DNA of 64,000 nt from Verrucomicrobiales bacterium. GTDB taxonomy: Bacteria > Verrucomicrobiota > Verrucomicrobiia > Limisphaerales > UBA9464. The notes beneath the pieces were generated by a model that saw only the letters and a program-made list of their open reading frames with translations, was not told the DNA's origin and searched no databases. Below, piece after piece: positions 26,729-36,698 of the stretch; the first letter of the stretch is position 1; each line of letters opens with the position of its first letter. The DNA is taken from positions 62,001 through 126,000 of the forward strand of contig JAIYBC010000033.1 of the NCBI GenBank assembly GCA_027488845.1. Reading direction: 5' to 3'. Both the position numbers and the translations under genes were made by a program.

Positions 26729-27496
26729 TCAACTCCGACGACGGGACGCGCGGATCAGGAGCAGGAGGCCCACGGAGGCGAGCGCCACGGTCGTAGGCTC
26801 CGGAACGGCGACGAAGCCGTCGAAGCGGAAGGAACCCGCGCGCCGAAACGCATCCGACGGCGTGCGGAAGAGGCCGATGGCGGACTCGGGTGAAACAAGG
26901 AGCGACCCGTCGATCGAGAAGCCGGAAACGGAAGCGACCGCATGGACGTCGGCCAAGTCGAACAGCAGGGGCGATGGGGTGCCGGTGGGTATGCTGCTGC
27001 GCAGGATCCAACCGGTGCCGCCGGTGCCGATGCGGGAGGCGTCGTAGAGGAGGGTGAAGTCGCCCACCGCCAGACTCCCACCCAGCATCTGGAAGCGGGC
27101 GACCCCACCCAATCCGATGACGCCCGTGGCCGACTCGGGATTCCCGGGGGAGAAGCGGAAGGTGGTCGCCTGGGCGGTCCGCCCGTCGTGGTTGAGCACC
27201 ACCGGGCCGTTCATGACGTAGGACTGACCGATGTAGGAAGGATGGGGATCGGCCCGCGTCCGCAGTTCCTCCGCGGTGGCGGCGGCCGCGACGGGCGCCT
27301 CGAAGAAGGCTTGGAGGACGAACACGGGTGGCGACGAGATGCCACCGCCGAGCCGATTCCACACTGCCGCATCGTAGTCGATAACCGCGGAGCCGGATCC
27401 GAGCGACTCCGCGCAGACTTGGAGGGCGCAGCATCCCGAAAGAACCGCGACCCGGAGCCGATGCGTGACCGTGAGGTCGCGGGCGAAGATCTTCAC
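26729..27496 (-). CDS. PEP-CTERM sorted secreted protein
   Basis: Exported protein of 255 residues with both sorting signals. The N-terminus is a signal peptide (LRVAVLSGCCALQVCAES), read from a GTG at 27496 because no ATG precedes it in a sensible place. The C-terminus is a textbook PEP-CTERM tail: VPEPTT, a hydrophobic helix (VALASVGLLLLI) and a basic end (RASRRRS). Exosortase-type enzymes cleave such tails in organisms that make extracellular polysaccharide. The middle is a beta-rich domain with no named family. No exosortase gene is in the window. It is 74 bp downstream of the diacylglycerol-kinase-family gene. Confidence 0.85.
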   Translation of the reverse strand: MKIFARDLTVTHRLRVAVLSGCCALQVCAESLGSGSAVIDYDAAVWNRLGGGISSPPVFVLQAFFEAPVAAAATAEELRTRADPHPSYIGQSYVMNGPVVLNHDGRTAQATTFRFSPGNPESATGVIGLGGVARFQMLGGSLAVGDFTLLYDASRIGTGGTGWILRSSIPTGTPSPLLFDLADVHAVASVSGFSIDGSLLVSPESAIGLFRTPSDAFRRAGSFRFDGFVAVPEPTTVALASVGLLLLIRASRRRS

Positions 27497-27570
27497 GGGA
27501 CGAGGATGGGGACTCCGGCGACATCCGCACCTCCGGGATTGCCGAATGCCCACCTTGGCGGCGAGACCCG

Positions 27571-28482
27571 TCACGCGGGCCCGACGAGGAAGGGCAGGCA
27601 GGAGGGGCGGACCTCGATGCGGACCGGCGTGTGGCCGAGCACCTCGCCGTCGACGGCCACCGATTGCGGGGGCGTCCCGTCGATCTCCATGGCGGTGGCG
27701 GGGAAGTAGCGGACCAGCGGATGCGAGACGTGGGTTCCCCGCACGAGCCGAAGGAACTGGCGGGCGACCTCGAGGCGGCCCGTGGCGCGGATCAGGCTCA
27801 CGTTCATCTCGCCGTCGTCCATCCGGGCCCCCGGGGCGACGCGCATCATGCCGCCCCCGGCATGGGCGCTGTTCCCGGCGAGCGCGACCACCATCGGCTC
27901 GTCCCAGGTCCGGTCGCCGACCCTGACCCGCAAGGTCGGGCACTCATGGCGCAGGAGGGCCCGGAAGAAGCCGACCGAGTAGCAGAGCCGCGGACCGAAG
28001 AGGCCCTTCACCCTCGGCGTGGTGGCGCGCAGCAGGTCCGAGGCGAAGCCGACCGCGGCGAAGAGCATCGCGGCCCGGAGGCCGTCCGCGGCGGTCTCCA
28101 CGGCAAGGACGTCCCGGAACGCGACCCGTCTCCCACGCAGGGCGGCGAGCAGACGCCGGTCGTCGCCGGTGCCGAGCAGCTGCGCGAGGTCGTTGCCGGT
28201 TCCCATCGGCAACACGGCGATGGGTGTCGTCGTGGGCCCGGCCCTCAGTCGACCCGATGCGACTTCGTTCGCGGTGCCGTCCCCGCCGGCCACGACCAGC
28301 AGGTCCTCCGGTCCGGTGTCGGCGTCGCGGGCCAGTTCGACGGCGTGGCCAGGCGCCTCGGTGGTACGGACTTCGGGAACGTATCCGGCCGTGCAAAGGG
28401 CCGTGAGCACCGTGGAAAGGCGGCTCGACCGGTCGCGACCGGCGGCGGCCTGGCGGTTCAGGATGACGACCGCGCGTGGCAT
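27571..28482 (-). CDS. Diacylglycerol kinase/YegS-family lipid kinase
   Basis: Cytoplasmic or membrane-associated kinase of 303 residues. The nucleotide-binding signature is VVAGGDGTANEVASG (near 66-80), followed by VLPMGTGNDLAQLLG and the C-terminal beta domain with AGNSAHAGGGMMRVAPGARMDDGEMNVSLI, shown here in family-typical order. In the family such enzymes phosphorylate diacylglycerol, ceramide or related lipids; the exact lipid is unknown. The ATG at 28482 is preceded by a GGGGGAA stretch and is 4 bp from the stop of yjbQ, so the two are co-transcribed. Confidence 0.9.
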   Translation of the reverse strand: MPRAVVILNRQAAAGRDRSSRLSTVLTALCTAGYVPEVRTTEAPGHAVELARDADTGPEDLLVVAGGDGTANEVASGRLRAGPTTTPIAVLPMGTGNDLAQLLGTGDDRRLLAALRGRRVAFRDVLAVETAADGLRAAMLFAAVGFASDLLRATTPRVKGLFGPRLCYSVGFFRALLRHECPTLRVRVGDRTWDEPMVVALAGNSAHAGGGMMRVAPGARMDDGEMNVSLIRATGRLEVARQFLRLVRGTHVSHPLVRYFPATAMEIDGTPPQSVAVDGEVLGHTPVRIEVRPSCLPFLVGPA

Positions 28483-28486
28483 CGGT

Positions 28487-28906
28487 TCATTCCCCCAGGA
28501 CCTTGACGAGCACCCGCTTCCGCCGGCCTCCGTCGAATTCGCCGTAGAAGATCCGTTCCCACGGGCCGAGGTCGAGTCGGCCGGCGGTGATCGCGACGAC
28601 GACCTCGCGCCCCATGACCTGGCGCTTGAGGTGGGCATCCGCGTTGTCCTCGCCGGTCCGGTTGTGGTCGTAGGCGGTGGTGGGGGCGTGGGGGGCGAGG
28701 CGCTCGAGCCACCGTTCGAAGTCCCGGTGCAGGCCGGGTTCGTCGTCGTTGATGAAGACCGAGGCGGTGATGTGCATGGCGTTCACCAGCACCAGTCCTT
28801 CCTTCACGCCGCTCCGTGCGACGAGTTCCGCGACCGTGTCGGTGATGTTCTCGAACCCTCGGCGTCCGGGGATCTCGAACCAGAGGTGTTCGGTCAGCGA
28901 TTTCAT
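28487..28906 (-). CDS. yjbQ: YjbQ family protein (UPF0047, secondary thiamine-phosphate synthase type)
   Basis: Small cytoplasmic protein of 139 residues, the standard length of the UPF0047/YjbQ family. It shows [38 protein letters not shown] and the closing [20 protein letters not shown]. The conserved His residues form a metal-like pocket. Family members show weak thiamine-phosphate synthase activity, but the physiological role is unsettled. It sits 28 bp after the oxidoreductase gene and 4 bp before the lipid kinase gene. Confidence 0.94.
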   Translation of the reverse strand: MKSLTEHLWFEIPGRRGFENITDTVAELVARSGVKEGLVLVNAMHITASVFINDDEPGLHRDFERWLERLAPHAPTTAYDHNRTGEDNADAHLKRQVMGREVVVAITAGRLDLGPWERIFYGEFDGGRRKRVLVKVLGE

Positions 28907-28934
28907 CGGAGGGATCGTTGGGCCCGCGCAGGGA

Positions 28935-30131
28935 TCAGGGCTCCAGGGGATGACGGCGAGCGGCGAGCGGGAATCGGACCCGGCTGCCGCCGAGGGCGGC
29001 CTGGTACACGCCGGCCACCATCTCGACCGCCCACGCGCCGTTCCGACCGCTGCACGCCGGCTCGCGGGATTCGCGGATCGCAGCCAGCCAATCGGCCACG
29101 GGCAGGCGGTTGTGGTCCGACGGCGACATCGGCGCGACGCCTTCGAGCGGCACCCAGCGGTCCTGGCGCCCGGAGGGTCCCCAGGGTTCCGAGACGCGGA
29201 GGAACGCGGACGGCGCGAGATCGCAGTTCAACCGGGCGGAGCCCCGGCTTCCGAGAAGCTCGAGACCCCACTTCGCCGTGGTCTCGCGGAGGAACGGATC
29301 GCTGGTGAAGGTTCCGGTCACCCCTTCGGCGAAGGCGAACTGGGCCGAGACCTGGTTCCCGGCGACCCAGCCCACGTCGTCGGCGACGCGGCGCCGGTCG
29401 GAGGCGACGATGTCGCGACCCTTCTGGAGCACCCGCGCCGTGACCCAGAGCGGATCCCCGGCGTAGAGGCGGAAGAAGTCGAAGAGGTGGCTTCCGAGCA
29501 CCATGAGGTCCTCGCCGCCGGACCGGTGATCCTGCTTGCCCCAGGCATGGATCTCCCGGAGTTCGCCGATCCGGCCGGAGCGGAGGGCGGCGAGGATGGC
29601 CTGGGCCGCCGGCGACATGCGCATGGTGTGGGCGACGGCGACGCGACGGCCGCGGCGATCGGCCGCCTGGAGCACGGCATCGGCCTCGGCGGGATCCCGG
29701 ACGAATGGCTTCTCGACGTAGAGATGGGCGCCGGCCTCGATGCAGGCGAGGGCGACCGACGCATGTTCCTGCGCATGTCGTGATGCGATGGACACGAGGT
29801 GTGGGCGTTCGACGCGGAGGAGTTCCTTCCAGTCGGCATGCGTCCGGATCGCTCCTGAGGTGGCCGCCGCACGGCGACGGCCGGCCGGGTCCGGATCCGC
29901 GAGGGTGACCTCGGCTATTCCGGGTACTTCCCTGAAGATCGCCTCGAGCCCGTGTCCGAAGTCGCCATGGCCGGTGCTCCCGATGACGGCGGCCCTCCAT
30001 CCACCGTCAGGGGCCGGCTCGGCGGAGCCCCGGAGCGCCGCGATGGTTCCCGCGGCCAACGTCGTCCGTAGGAACTGGCGCCGCGGCCACGGCCGGCTTG
30101 GGAACGCAGGGGATTGGGAGATCGGATTCAA
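28935..30131 (-). CDS. Gfo/Idh/MocA family oxidoreductase, Tat-exported, TTG start
   Basis: NAD(P)-dependent sugar dehydrogenase family protein of 398 residues. A twin-arginine signal ([21 protein letters not shown]) precedes the Rossmann domain ([17 protein letters not shown]) and the family motif [18 protein letters not shown]; the C-terminal alpha/beta domain follows. No ATG or GTG lies at a suitable place. The first in-frame start after the preceding gene is TTG at 30131, whose last two bases are part of that gene's TGA (overlap TTGA). Tat-exported members of this family occur in Planctomycetes and Verrucomicrobia and act on periplasmic glycosides. The substrate is unknown. Confidence 0.88.
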   Translation of the reverse strand: MNPISQSPAFPSRPWPRRQFLRTTLAAGTIAALRGSAEPAPDGGWRAAVIGSTGHGDFGHGLEAIFREVPGIAEVTLADPDPAGRRRAAATSGAIRTHADWKELLRVERPHLVSIASRHAQEHASVALACIEAGAHLYVEKPFVRDPAEADAVLQAADRRGRRVAVAHTMRMSPAAQAILAALRSGRIGELREIHAWGKQDHRSGGEDLMVLGSHLFDFFRLYAGDPLWVTARVLQKGRDIVASDRRRVADDVGWVAGNQVSAQFAFAEGVTGTFTSDPFLRETTAKWGLELLGSRGSARLNCDLAPSAFLRVSEPWGPSGRQDRWVPLEGVAPMSPSDHNRLPVADWLAAIRESREPACSGRNGAWAVEMVAGVYQAALGGSRVRFPLAARRHPLEP

Positions 30132-32353
30132 GGCTGACTCCCAGGAGACTTCGGTCGGAACCGCAGGATCCGCGAGGCGAATCGCGACTCCCCGACCCAG
30201 AGGAATCCGCCGGCCCAGGCGACCGAGGCCGGATGCACCAACTCCCGGCGGAGGGGCAGCGGAGCGCGATCGGATTCGGATCGCGCCCCGAGTTGCACGT
30301 CGGAGGGCAGTCCGGAGACGGCATCCTCGACCCGCTCCCAGATGTCCACCTGACCGCCCATCCGATTCGCGGCGATGAGCCGCCCATCGACCATCACCAC
30401 CTGGGAGATGTAACGCATCCGGTTCGGGTTCCCGATCATCTCGGATTCGGAGTCCGCCTGGAGATCGTCGAGCCGCCATAGGTGGGGCGGTTCCTCGCCG
30501 CTGGAAGCCGCCAGCAGACGACGTCCGTCGGAATTCAGCCGGCCCGGTTCGGCCATGAGCAGGGAGAACGCGGGTTCCTGGGAAGGCATGGGGATGCCAT
30601 TCCAGACGTGGACCGCGCCGGCCCCCCGGTCGGAGACGAAGAACCGTTCGGCGTCCATGGCCACGCCGGTCAACTCCGCCGGCCCGCTGCCACCGAACGC
30701 GCCGGGAAGGATCCGGTCGGGCTTGGCGGTCAGGACGGGTGGCCGCTCCCAGATGTACACCGAAGCCGCCGTCGTCACCGCCAGGCGGCCGTCATGGGCC
30801 GAGATGTCATTGGGGGCCTCCGGCAGATGGATCACCCGGTCGGGGAGCGCACCGGCGTCATCGGGAAGACGGTCCCACATGAGGATCTTCCGGTCGCGGG
30901 CCGATGCCGCGAAGAGACGGACGCCGTCGGATGCGAGCAGCGGGTTGTGGATGCGCCCCGAAGCCGACCACACATCCTCGTCCACCGTCCTGGAACCCAG
31001 CGCGAAGTCGGGCGGGGAATTCGAGGAGGACGGGAGGGAGTTCCACGCCAACACCTGTTGCCGGGAAGTCGACGTGGCATAGAGACGTCCCCCGGCGACC
31101 ACGGCATCCGGTCCAAGCCAGGCGCTTTGGGCCTGGGGTCGGAGGTGGAGCGTCGGAGCGCTTTCCGACGCGGTGGGCGGGCGATCCCACAGGCGAAGAT
31201 CGTGGTGTCCCGCGAGGAGGAGGCTTCCGTCGGCAAGGAACGATCCCTTCAGCCATCCGGGCATCTCGAAGTCGGGCATCTGGTGGCGGTGGGTCGGAAA
31301 CGACCGCCACACCAGGGTGCGCATGCGATTGGCTCCGACGGGATCGACCTCCGCGACCGCGAACCATCCCCGGCCGTCGCTGGTGACCGCACGTGGGCTG
31401 CGCACTCCGGGAGTGACCAGGACCAGGTCCGGGACGGCGTTGTCCGCGGTCGGGATCCGATTCCAGATCAGGACCGAGGCGCCATGGGTGGCGACGACCG
31501 CGAGGCGCTGGCCGTCGGTCCAGACACCCCAAGGCCACCTCAGCGGAGCGGTCGGGCCGAAGCGAGGAAGACCGGGGGTGGGACCGGGACTGGGCCGTTC
31601 ATCGGAGGCGATGGGAGGAAGCCCCTTGGGTTGCCACGGCGGCTGTTCGGGCGGGATCTTCCGGGTGACCTGGGGCAGGTCGATCAGCACGTCCGCAGGC
31701 GCGCCGTCTCGATCCGGGATGCCGTTCCAAAGGAGGACCCGGTCGTTCCGGGTGTCGGCGACCGCGACCACGCGTCCGTCCCGGGAAAGGGCGACCGAGG
31801 CCGGCGACGCGAGTTGCCCGCGTCCTCCTCCGGCGTCGATCCGACGTGAGTCGGGTTGGCCGAGGATGCGGTCCGGCGGCGTGTTGGATTCCGGTGCGTG
31901 GCGCCAGTAGAGAATGCGGTTGTGCCAGCGGTCGGCCACGGCGAGGGAGCTTCCGTCGGTGGCGAGTCCGGAAGGATGGTCGAGGACCAGGTCGCCGGCG
32001 GGCAGTTCGAAGCCCTGGCAGGCGAGCACCAGGTCCGCCTCGTGTGCATTTCCAAAGACACCCTTGGGGGCGGGCGCGGCGGGGCGGTAGACGGAACGGG
32101 TCTGTTCCAGCTCGAACGTCCGAACCGGGCCCGAATGGCGGTCCTCCAAGGCGAAGGGGGAGGCCATGCGGCGGACCCGGAAGGGCCGCCCACGTTCCTG
32201 GATCAACGGCAGCCCAGGCCCATCTCGGAGCGGCTCACCGGGAAAGCCGGAGGGAACCGGGTTCGTCTGGGCCATGGCCACCGTGGCCGACAGGAGGAGG
32301 GAAAGCCGGAACCAAACCCGCGAAGGGACGGATTGGATCGTCACTGGGATCAT
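30128..32353 (-). CDS. Secreted beta-propeller (NHL-like) protein of unknown function
   Basis: Exported protein of 741 residues starting with a signal peptide (VWFRLSLLLSATVAMAQ). The rest is a series of repeats of roughly 50-60 residues typical of NHL/propeller blades. They carry recurring patterns such as HPSGLATDGSSLAVADRWHN, RILYWRHAP, SPASVALSRDGRVVAVADTRND and RVLLWNGIP. There are no catalytic residues that I recognise. It is the first gene of a minus-strand run and is translationally coupled to the Gfo/Idh/MocA gene by a 4-bp TTGA overlap, so the two products may act together in the periplasm. The upstream gap is shared with the divergent UXS-like gene. Confidence 0.78.
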   Translation of the reverse strand: MIPVTIQSVPSRVWFRLSLLLSATVAMAQTNPVPSGFPGEPLRDGPGLPLIQERGRPFRVRRMASPFALEDRHSGPVRTFELEQTRSVYRPAAPAPKGVFGNAHEADLVLACQGFELPAGDLVLDHPSGLATDGSSLAVADRWHNRILYWRHAPESNTPPDRILGQPDSRRIDAGGGRGQLASPASVALSRDGRVVAVADTRNDRVLLWNGIPDRDGAPADVLIDLPQVTRKIPPEQPPWQPKGLPPIASDERPSPGPTPGLPRFGPTAPLRWPWGVWTDGQRLAVVATHGASVLIWNRIPTADNAVPDLVLVTPGVRSPRAVTSDGRGWFAVAEVDPVGANRMRTLVWRSFPTHRHQMPDFEMPGWLKGSFLADGSLLLAGHHDLRLWDRPPTASESAPTLHLRPQAQSAWLGPDAVVAGGRLYATSTSRQQVLAWNSLPSSSNSPPDFALGSRTVDEDVWSASGRIHNPLLASDGVRLFAASARDRKILMWDRLPDDAGALPDRVIHLPEAPNDISAHDGRLAVTTAASVYIWERPPVLTAKPDRILPGAFGGSGPAELTGVAMDAERFFVSDRGAGAVHVWNGIPMPSQEPAFSLLMAEPGRLNSDGRRLLAASSGEEPPHLWRLDDLQADSESEMIGNPNRMRYISQVVMVDGRLIAANRMGGQVDIWERVEDAVSGLPSDVQLGARSESDRAPLPLRRELVHPASVAWAGGFLWVGESRFASRILRFRPKSPGSQP

Positions 32354-32459
32354 GGGACCAGGCGCGCTGCCAACCGAGATGCAATGACTCGCAATACACC
32401 CGCAATCGGGTCCAAGAACAAGCGCGCAGCCTGCTCATTGACAAATTGACCATCCACAT

Positions 32460-32474
32460 TGCTGCAATGCAGCA
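32460..32474. promoter_or_regulatory. Perfect palindrome TGCTGCAATGCAGCA in a divergent gap
   Basis: Inverted repeat of 7 bp with a single central base, 100 bp ahead of the UXS-like gene and about 110 bp ahead of the divergent propeller gene. The surrounding 80 bp are clearly AT-richer than the genome, with TTGACA at 32438-32443 and a second TTGAC at 32446. It looks like an operator or promoter region. No -10 box is certain. Confidence 0.45.
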
Positions 32475-32573
32475 CGAAATCGGCATGCGCTTCCCCGGGT
32501 TGTGCCGCTTCCGGAATCGGGCGGCGGATCCGCGCTGGACCGCAGGTTCCCGCCCGACGAGGTTCCCGACGCC

Positions 32574-33551
32574 ATGGCCAAGACCCCGCCGCGTCGTCGC
32601 AAACCCTCCCCGCCCGTTTCCGTCGTCACCGGCGGTGCCGGTTTCCTCGGTTCCCACCTGATCGATCTGCTTCTCTCCAAGGGCCACCAGGTGGTCGCGA
32701 TCGACAACCTCGTCACCGGCTCCACCGACAACATCGCCCACCTCGCCGGACGGAAGGACTTCCGGTTCATCGAGCAGGACGTCACCGAGTACCTCTACCT
32801 GGACGGGCCCGTGGACTACGTGTGGCACTTCGCCTCGCCGGCGAGTCCGGTGGACTACCTCGAGCTGCCGATCCAGACGCTGAAGGTCGGGTCGCTCGGC
32901 ACCCACAAGGCGCTGGGGCTCGCCAAGGCCAAGGGCGCCCGCTTCCTGATCACGTCCACGTCCGAGGTTTACGGTGATCCGCTGGTCCACCCGCAACGCG
33001 AGGACTACTGGGGCAACGTGAATCCGGTCGGCCCGCGCGGCTGCTACGACGAGTCCAAGCGCTTCGCCGAGGCCCTGACGATGGCCTACCACCAGCAGCA
33101 CGGCATCGCCACCCGCATCGTCCGCATCTTCAACACCTACGGACCCCGCATGCGCCTGCGCGACGGCCGCGTCGTCCCGGCGTTCATCAGCCAGGCGCTC
33201 ACCCACAAGCCCATCACGCTCTTTGGCGACGGATCGCAGACCCGCAGCTTCTGCTACGTGAGCGACCTCATCGAGGGCATCTTCCGCCTGATGATGCTCG
33301 ACGGGAAGGATGCCCATCTACCGACCAACATCGGCAACCCGCACGAGCTGACCGTCCGGCAGTTCGCGGAAGAGATCGTCAAGGCCACCGGCTCGAGGTC
33401 GAAGCTGGTGTGCCGCCCGTTGCCGCAGGACGATCCGAAGCAGCGGAAACCGGACATCGGTCGCGCCAGGCGCCTGCTCGGATGGGAACCGGTCGTGCCC
33501 CTCGCGGACGGCCTGCGCAAGACCATCGACCACTTCCGCGACCGGGTCTGA
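32574..33551 (+). CDS. NAD-dependent sugar-nucleotide epimerase/decarboxylase (UXS-like SDR)
   Basis: Extended short-chain dehydrogenase of 325 residues most like UDP-glucuronate decarboxylase, which makes UDP-xylose for surface polysaccharides. NAD-binding loop [10 protein letters not shown] (residues 20-29). Active site: STSEVYGDP with Thr129/Glu131, and the YxxxK pair Tyr158/Lys162 in [11 protein letters not shown]. The UXS-type stretches [13 protein letters not shown] (here [13 protein letters not shown]) and [10 protein letters not shown] are present, and [17 protein letters not shown] closes the substrate domain. A dTDP-glucose dehydratase-like role is less likely but not excluded. It is cytoplasmic, monocistronic by spacing, and the ATG at 32574 follows a GC-rich leader. 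Confidence 0.9.
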   Translation: MAKTPPRRRKPSPPVSVVTGGAGFLGSHLIDLLLSKGHQVVAIDNLVTGSTDNIAHLAGRKDFRFIEQDVTEYLYLDGPVDYVWHFASPASPVDYLELPIQTLKVGSLGTHKALGLAKAKGARFLITSTSEVYGDPLVHPQREDYWGNVNPVGPRGCYDESKRFAEALTMAYHQQHGIATRIVRIFNTYGPRMRLRDGRVVPAFISQALTHKPITLFGDGSQTRSFCYVSDLIEGIFRLMMLDGKDAHLPTNIGNPHELTVRQFAEEIVKATGSRSKLVCRPLPQDDPKQRKPDIGRARRLLGWEPVVPLADGLRKTIDHFRDRV

Positions 33552-33667
33552 TCCGCGCAGAAGCGGCGCCCACGCCGAGGGGCCCACGCAAGGAACCGGC
33601 CCCAACCATTCGATGTCCTACGCAGCAGCGAACCGCTCTGGGCTTCTCCGTCCTGGATTCGTTCGAG

Positions 33668-33706
33668 TGAAGGGTCACGCGGAGGCGCGGAGGAGGCGGA
33701 GAGCGG
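33668..33706 (-). repeat. Dispersed repeat, family B (inverted CTCCGCGCCTCCGCG type)
   Basis: On the minus strand this reads CTCCGCCTCCTCCGCGCC followed by TCCGCGTGACCC. A plus-strand relative is at 61337-61371. It lies head to head with the related unit at 33741-33792, in the gap before mtnA. Confidence 0.5.
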
Positions 33707-33740
33707 CTTGATGGTTCCCTCAGCGTTCCTCGGATGAGGC

Positions 33741-33792
33741 GCCCCTCCCTTCCGGTTCTTCGGGCTTTGCGGCATTGCGTACGGGCCCTTCT
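33741..33792 (+). repeat. Dispersed repeat, family B (GCTTTGCGGCATTGCGT type)
   Basis: CCTCCCTTCCGGTTCTTCGG then GCTTTGCGGCATTGCGTACG, closely resembling the unit at 11374-11412 and the shorter one at 22291-22326. It is intergenic, ending 44 bp before the mtnA start. Confidence 0.5.
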
Positions 33793-33835
33793 GAGCGTTC
33801 TTGGGCCGGCGCGGAGGGTCCGGTAGGATGTTGGC

Positions 33836-34945
<1,110 letters not shown>

Positions 34946-34999
34946 CGGAGCCGACGCGGATTGCACGGAGGCAGAACCGACGAAACGGAGCTTCCCGGC

Positions 35000-36658
35000 T
35001 CAGCGGCCGCCCTTGCAGTGCGGGCAGGTTCCGCCATGGAGGAAGCGGTTCCGGAAATAGTCGTCGCGGGAAGCGGCCGTCTGCTTCGGCGCACCGGCGT
35101 CGACGACGGCCTGCATGCGCTTGAGGCGTTCGACGAAGCTCTCGGGATTCCAGCCGTGCCCCTTCCCCGGGCCGTACCGGATCTCCGCCTCGGCGGGCGG
35201 GTCCGTCTTCCGCAGGAAGTCGTCGAGCAGATGGACGGCGTTGTTGAGGAAGTACTCGTCCGCCTCGCCGACCCAGATGTGGATCTTCCCACGGAGCTTC
35301 GGCCCGAGGGTGGCCCAGTTCCGCTCCAACTGGAGCCGCAGATCATAGCGCTGCCACGTCTCGGCGACCTTCGGATCGATCCGTCCGCTCCGGGGATCCC
35401 ACAGCGGCAGGGCACGGCCGTTGGAGCCGCGCGGTCCGTAGACGGCGTTCCACGAACCCCATTGGCCGCCGCCGTTCGCGTAGCTGCCGCCGTCGCCGAG
35501 GACGTTCTCCAAGGCGACTTCGAAACGGATCGTGAACTTGGTGTCCCCGAGAAGCGTGCGGGCGCTGGGACGCTCGAATCCGGCGACGTTCACGAACGCA
35601 TTGGTATCCCGGTAGATGTCCACGAGCTGGTGGGCCCGGAAGTCCACGCCGTCGGGAAACCCGCTCCAGCAGCCGCCGAAGAAGTCGGGGTAGAGGACCT
35701 GCAGCGCGAAAGACACCCAGCCGCCGGTGGAACCGCCGGTGGTGAACCGCGCCCACGGCTGGCCGATACCACGGAAGGCGTGTTCGACGTGCGGAATCAG
35801 CTCGCGGATCAGGGCGTCGCCGTAGGGACCGTGGTTGTCGGAATTGATCTGGTACGGATCCCCGGAAGGCCCGGCTCCATCCAAGGCGAGCAGGATCATC
35901 TGGGGCGTGTCGGAGGCGTCGAGTTCCCCGCGCAGTTTCGAGCCCTCACGGAGCGCCCGGTCGAAGCGGTCGTGGCGCGACCCGAAACCTCCGATGTCGA
36001 CGACCAGCGGATAGCGGCGGGTCGGCTCGGAGTTGAAGGTGCGCGGCAGCACCACCGAAGCGCGGAGGAACATCGGACGTCCGTGGAAGGCGGTGAGGGA
36101 CGGGGACGGGAAGCGCAGGTGCTTCACCCGGTCGGTGTCGGGCGGGAGAGATTCCGGCGGCAAGGCCCGGGAGAGGGTGAACTTCCGGGTTTCTGCCCGA
36201 CGCGGATCGACGTCGAGGAGTTCGGGCTGGGAGACGAGATTGCCGGGTGCGTCGAGGAGGCGCAGATCGCGGTTGGTCATGAGGACCGCCTGGACCCACC
36301 AGCGCCCGGGCGGCAGGTCGGCCAGCGACGCACCGGGAAAGGTCGTGGCGCCGTCCAGGACCTGCGCCGGACGACGCTGGGAAAGGCCGAGGGTGTCCAC
36401 GCCGGCGAGGAAGGGTCCGTTCCAGGACGGTTCCCCGATCTGTTCGATGGGTTCCGGGGAATTGGTCCGGGCGAAGACGAGGACGAGGCGGCCGGAGAGG
36501 TTGGTGGATTCGAGTGCGGGGTCCGGGCGGACTTCGAATCGGACGCGGGCGGCGCCGGGTGCGGCCACGGCGGCGGGGAAAAGGGAAAGAAAAAGGGCGT
36601 GGAACAGAACCACGCCCAGGAAACGGAATCGAAGGAAGGCCGCCACGGGCCTCAGCAA
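35000..36658 (-). CDS. Secreted esterase-family alpha/beta hydrolase
   Basis: Exported protein of 552 residues. The N-terminus has a long signal peptide (FLGVVLFHALFLSLFPAAVAA), followed by a beta-rich N-terminal domain of about 150 residues. An esterase-D/PF00756-type catalytic domain follows: RRYPLVVDIGGFGSRH, ELIPHVEHAFRG and the nucleophile elbow GGSTGG (Ser near residue 307). KIHIWVGEADEYFLNNAV near 460 and GKGHGW near 500 supply the expected Asp and His. The C-terminus is unusual, ending CPHCKGGR. Family members deacylate carbohydrate esters, but the substrate is unknown. It lies 40 bp downstream of the cco genes on the same strand and could be read through from that operon. Confidence 0.82.
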   Translation of the reverse strand: MLRPVAAFLRFRFLGVVLFHALFLSLFPAAVAAPGAARVRFEVRPDPALESTNLSGRLVLVFARTNSPEPIEQIGEPSWNGPFLAGVDTLGLSQRRPAQVLDGATTFPGASLADLPPGRWWVQAVLMTNRDLRLLDAPGNLVSQPELLDVDPRRAETRKFTLSRALPPESLPPDTDRVKHLRFPSPSLTAFHGRPMFLRASVVLPRTFNSEPTRRYPLVVDIGGFGSRHDRFDRALREGSKLRGELDASDTPQMILLALDGAGPSGDPYQINSDNHGPYGDALIRELIPHVEHAFRGIGQPWARFTTGGSTGGWVSFALQVLYPDFFGGCWSGFPDGVDFRAHQLVDIYRDTNAFVNVAGFERPSARTLLGDTKFTIRFEVALENVLGDGGSYANGGGQWGSWNAVYGPRGSNGRALPLWDPRSGRIDPKVAETWQRYDLRLQLERNWATLGPKLRGKIHIWVGEADEYFLNNAVHLLDDFLRKTDPPAEAEIRYGPGKGHGWNPESFVERLKRMQAVVDAGAPKQTAASRDDYFRNRFLHGGTCPHCKGGR

Positions 36659-36698
36659 AACGGGATCGACCCTGGAAATCGAGCCCCGAGGGCCGGGA

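Noticed and set aside
32438-32465. TTGACA taken as a -35 box of a sigma-70 promoter
   Set aside because: No TATAAT-like hexamer lies 16-18 bp downstream; only the palindrome and AT-rich character are reported.
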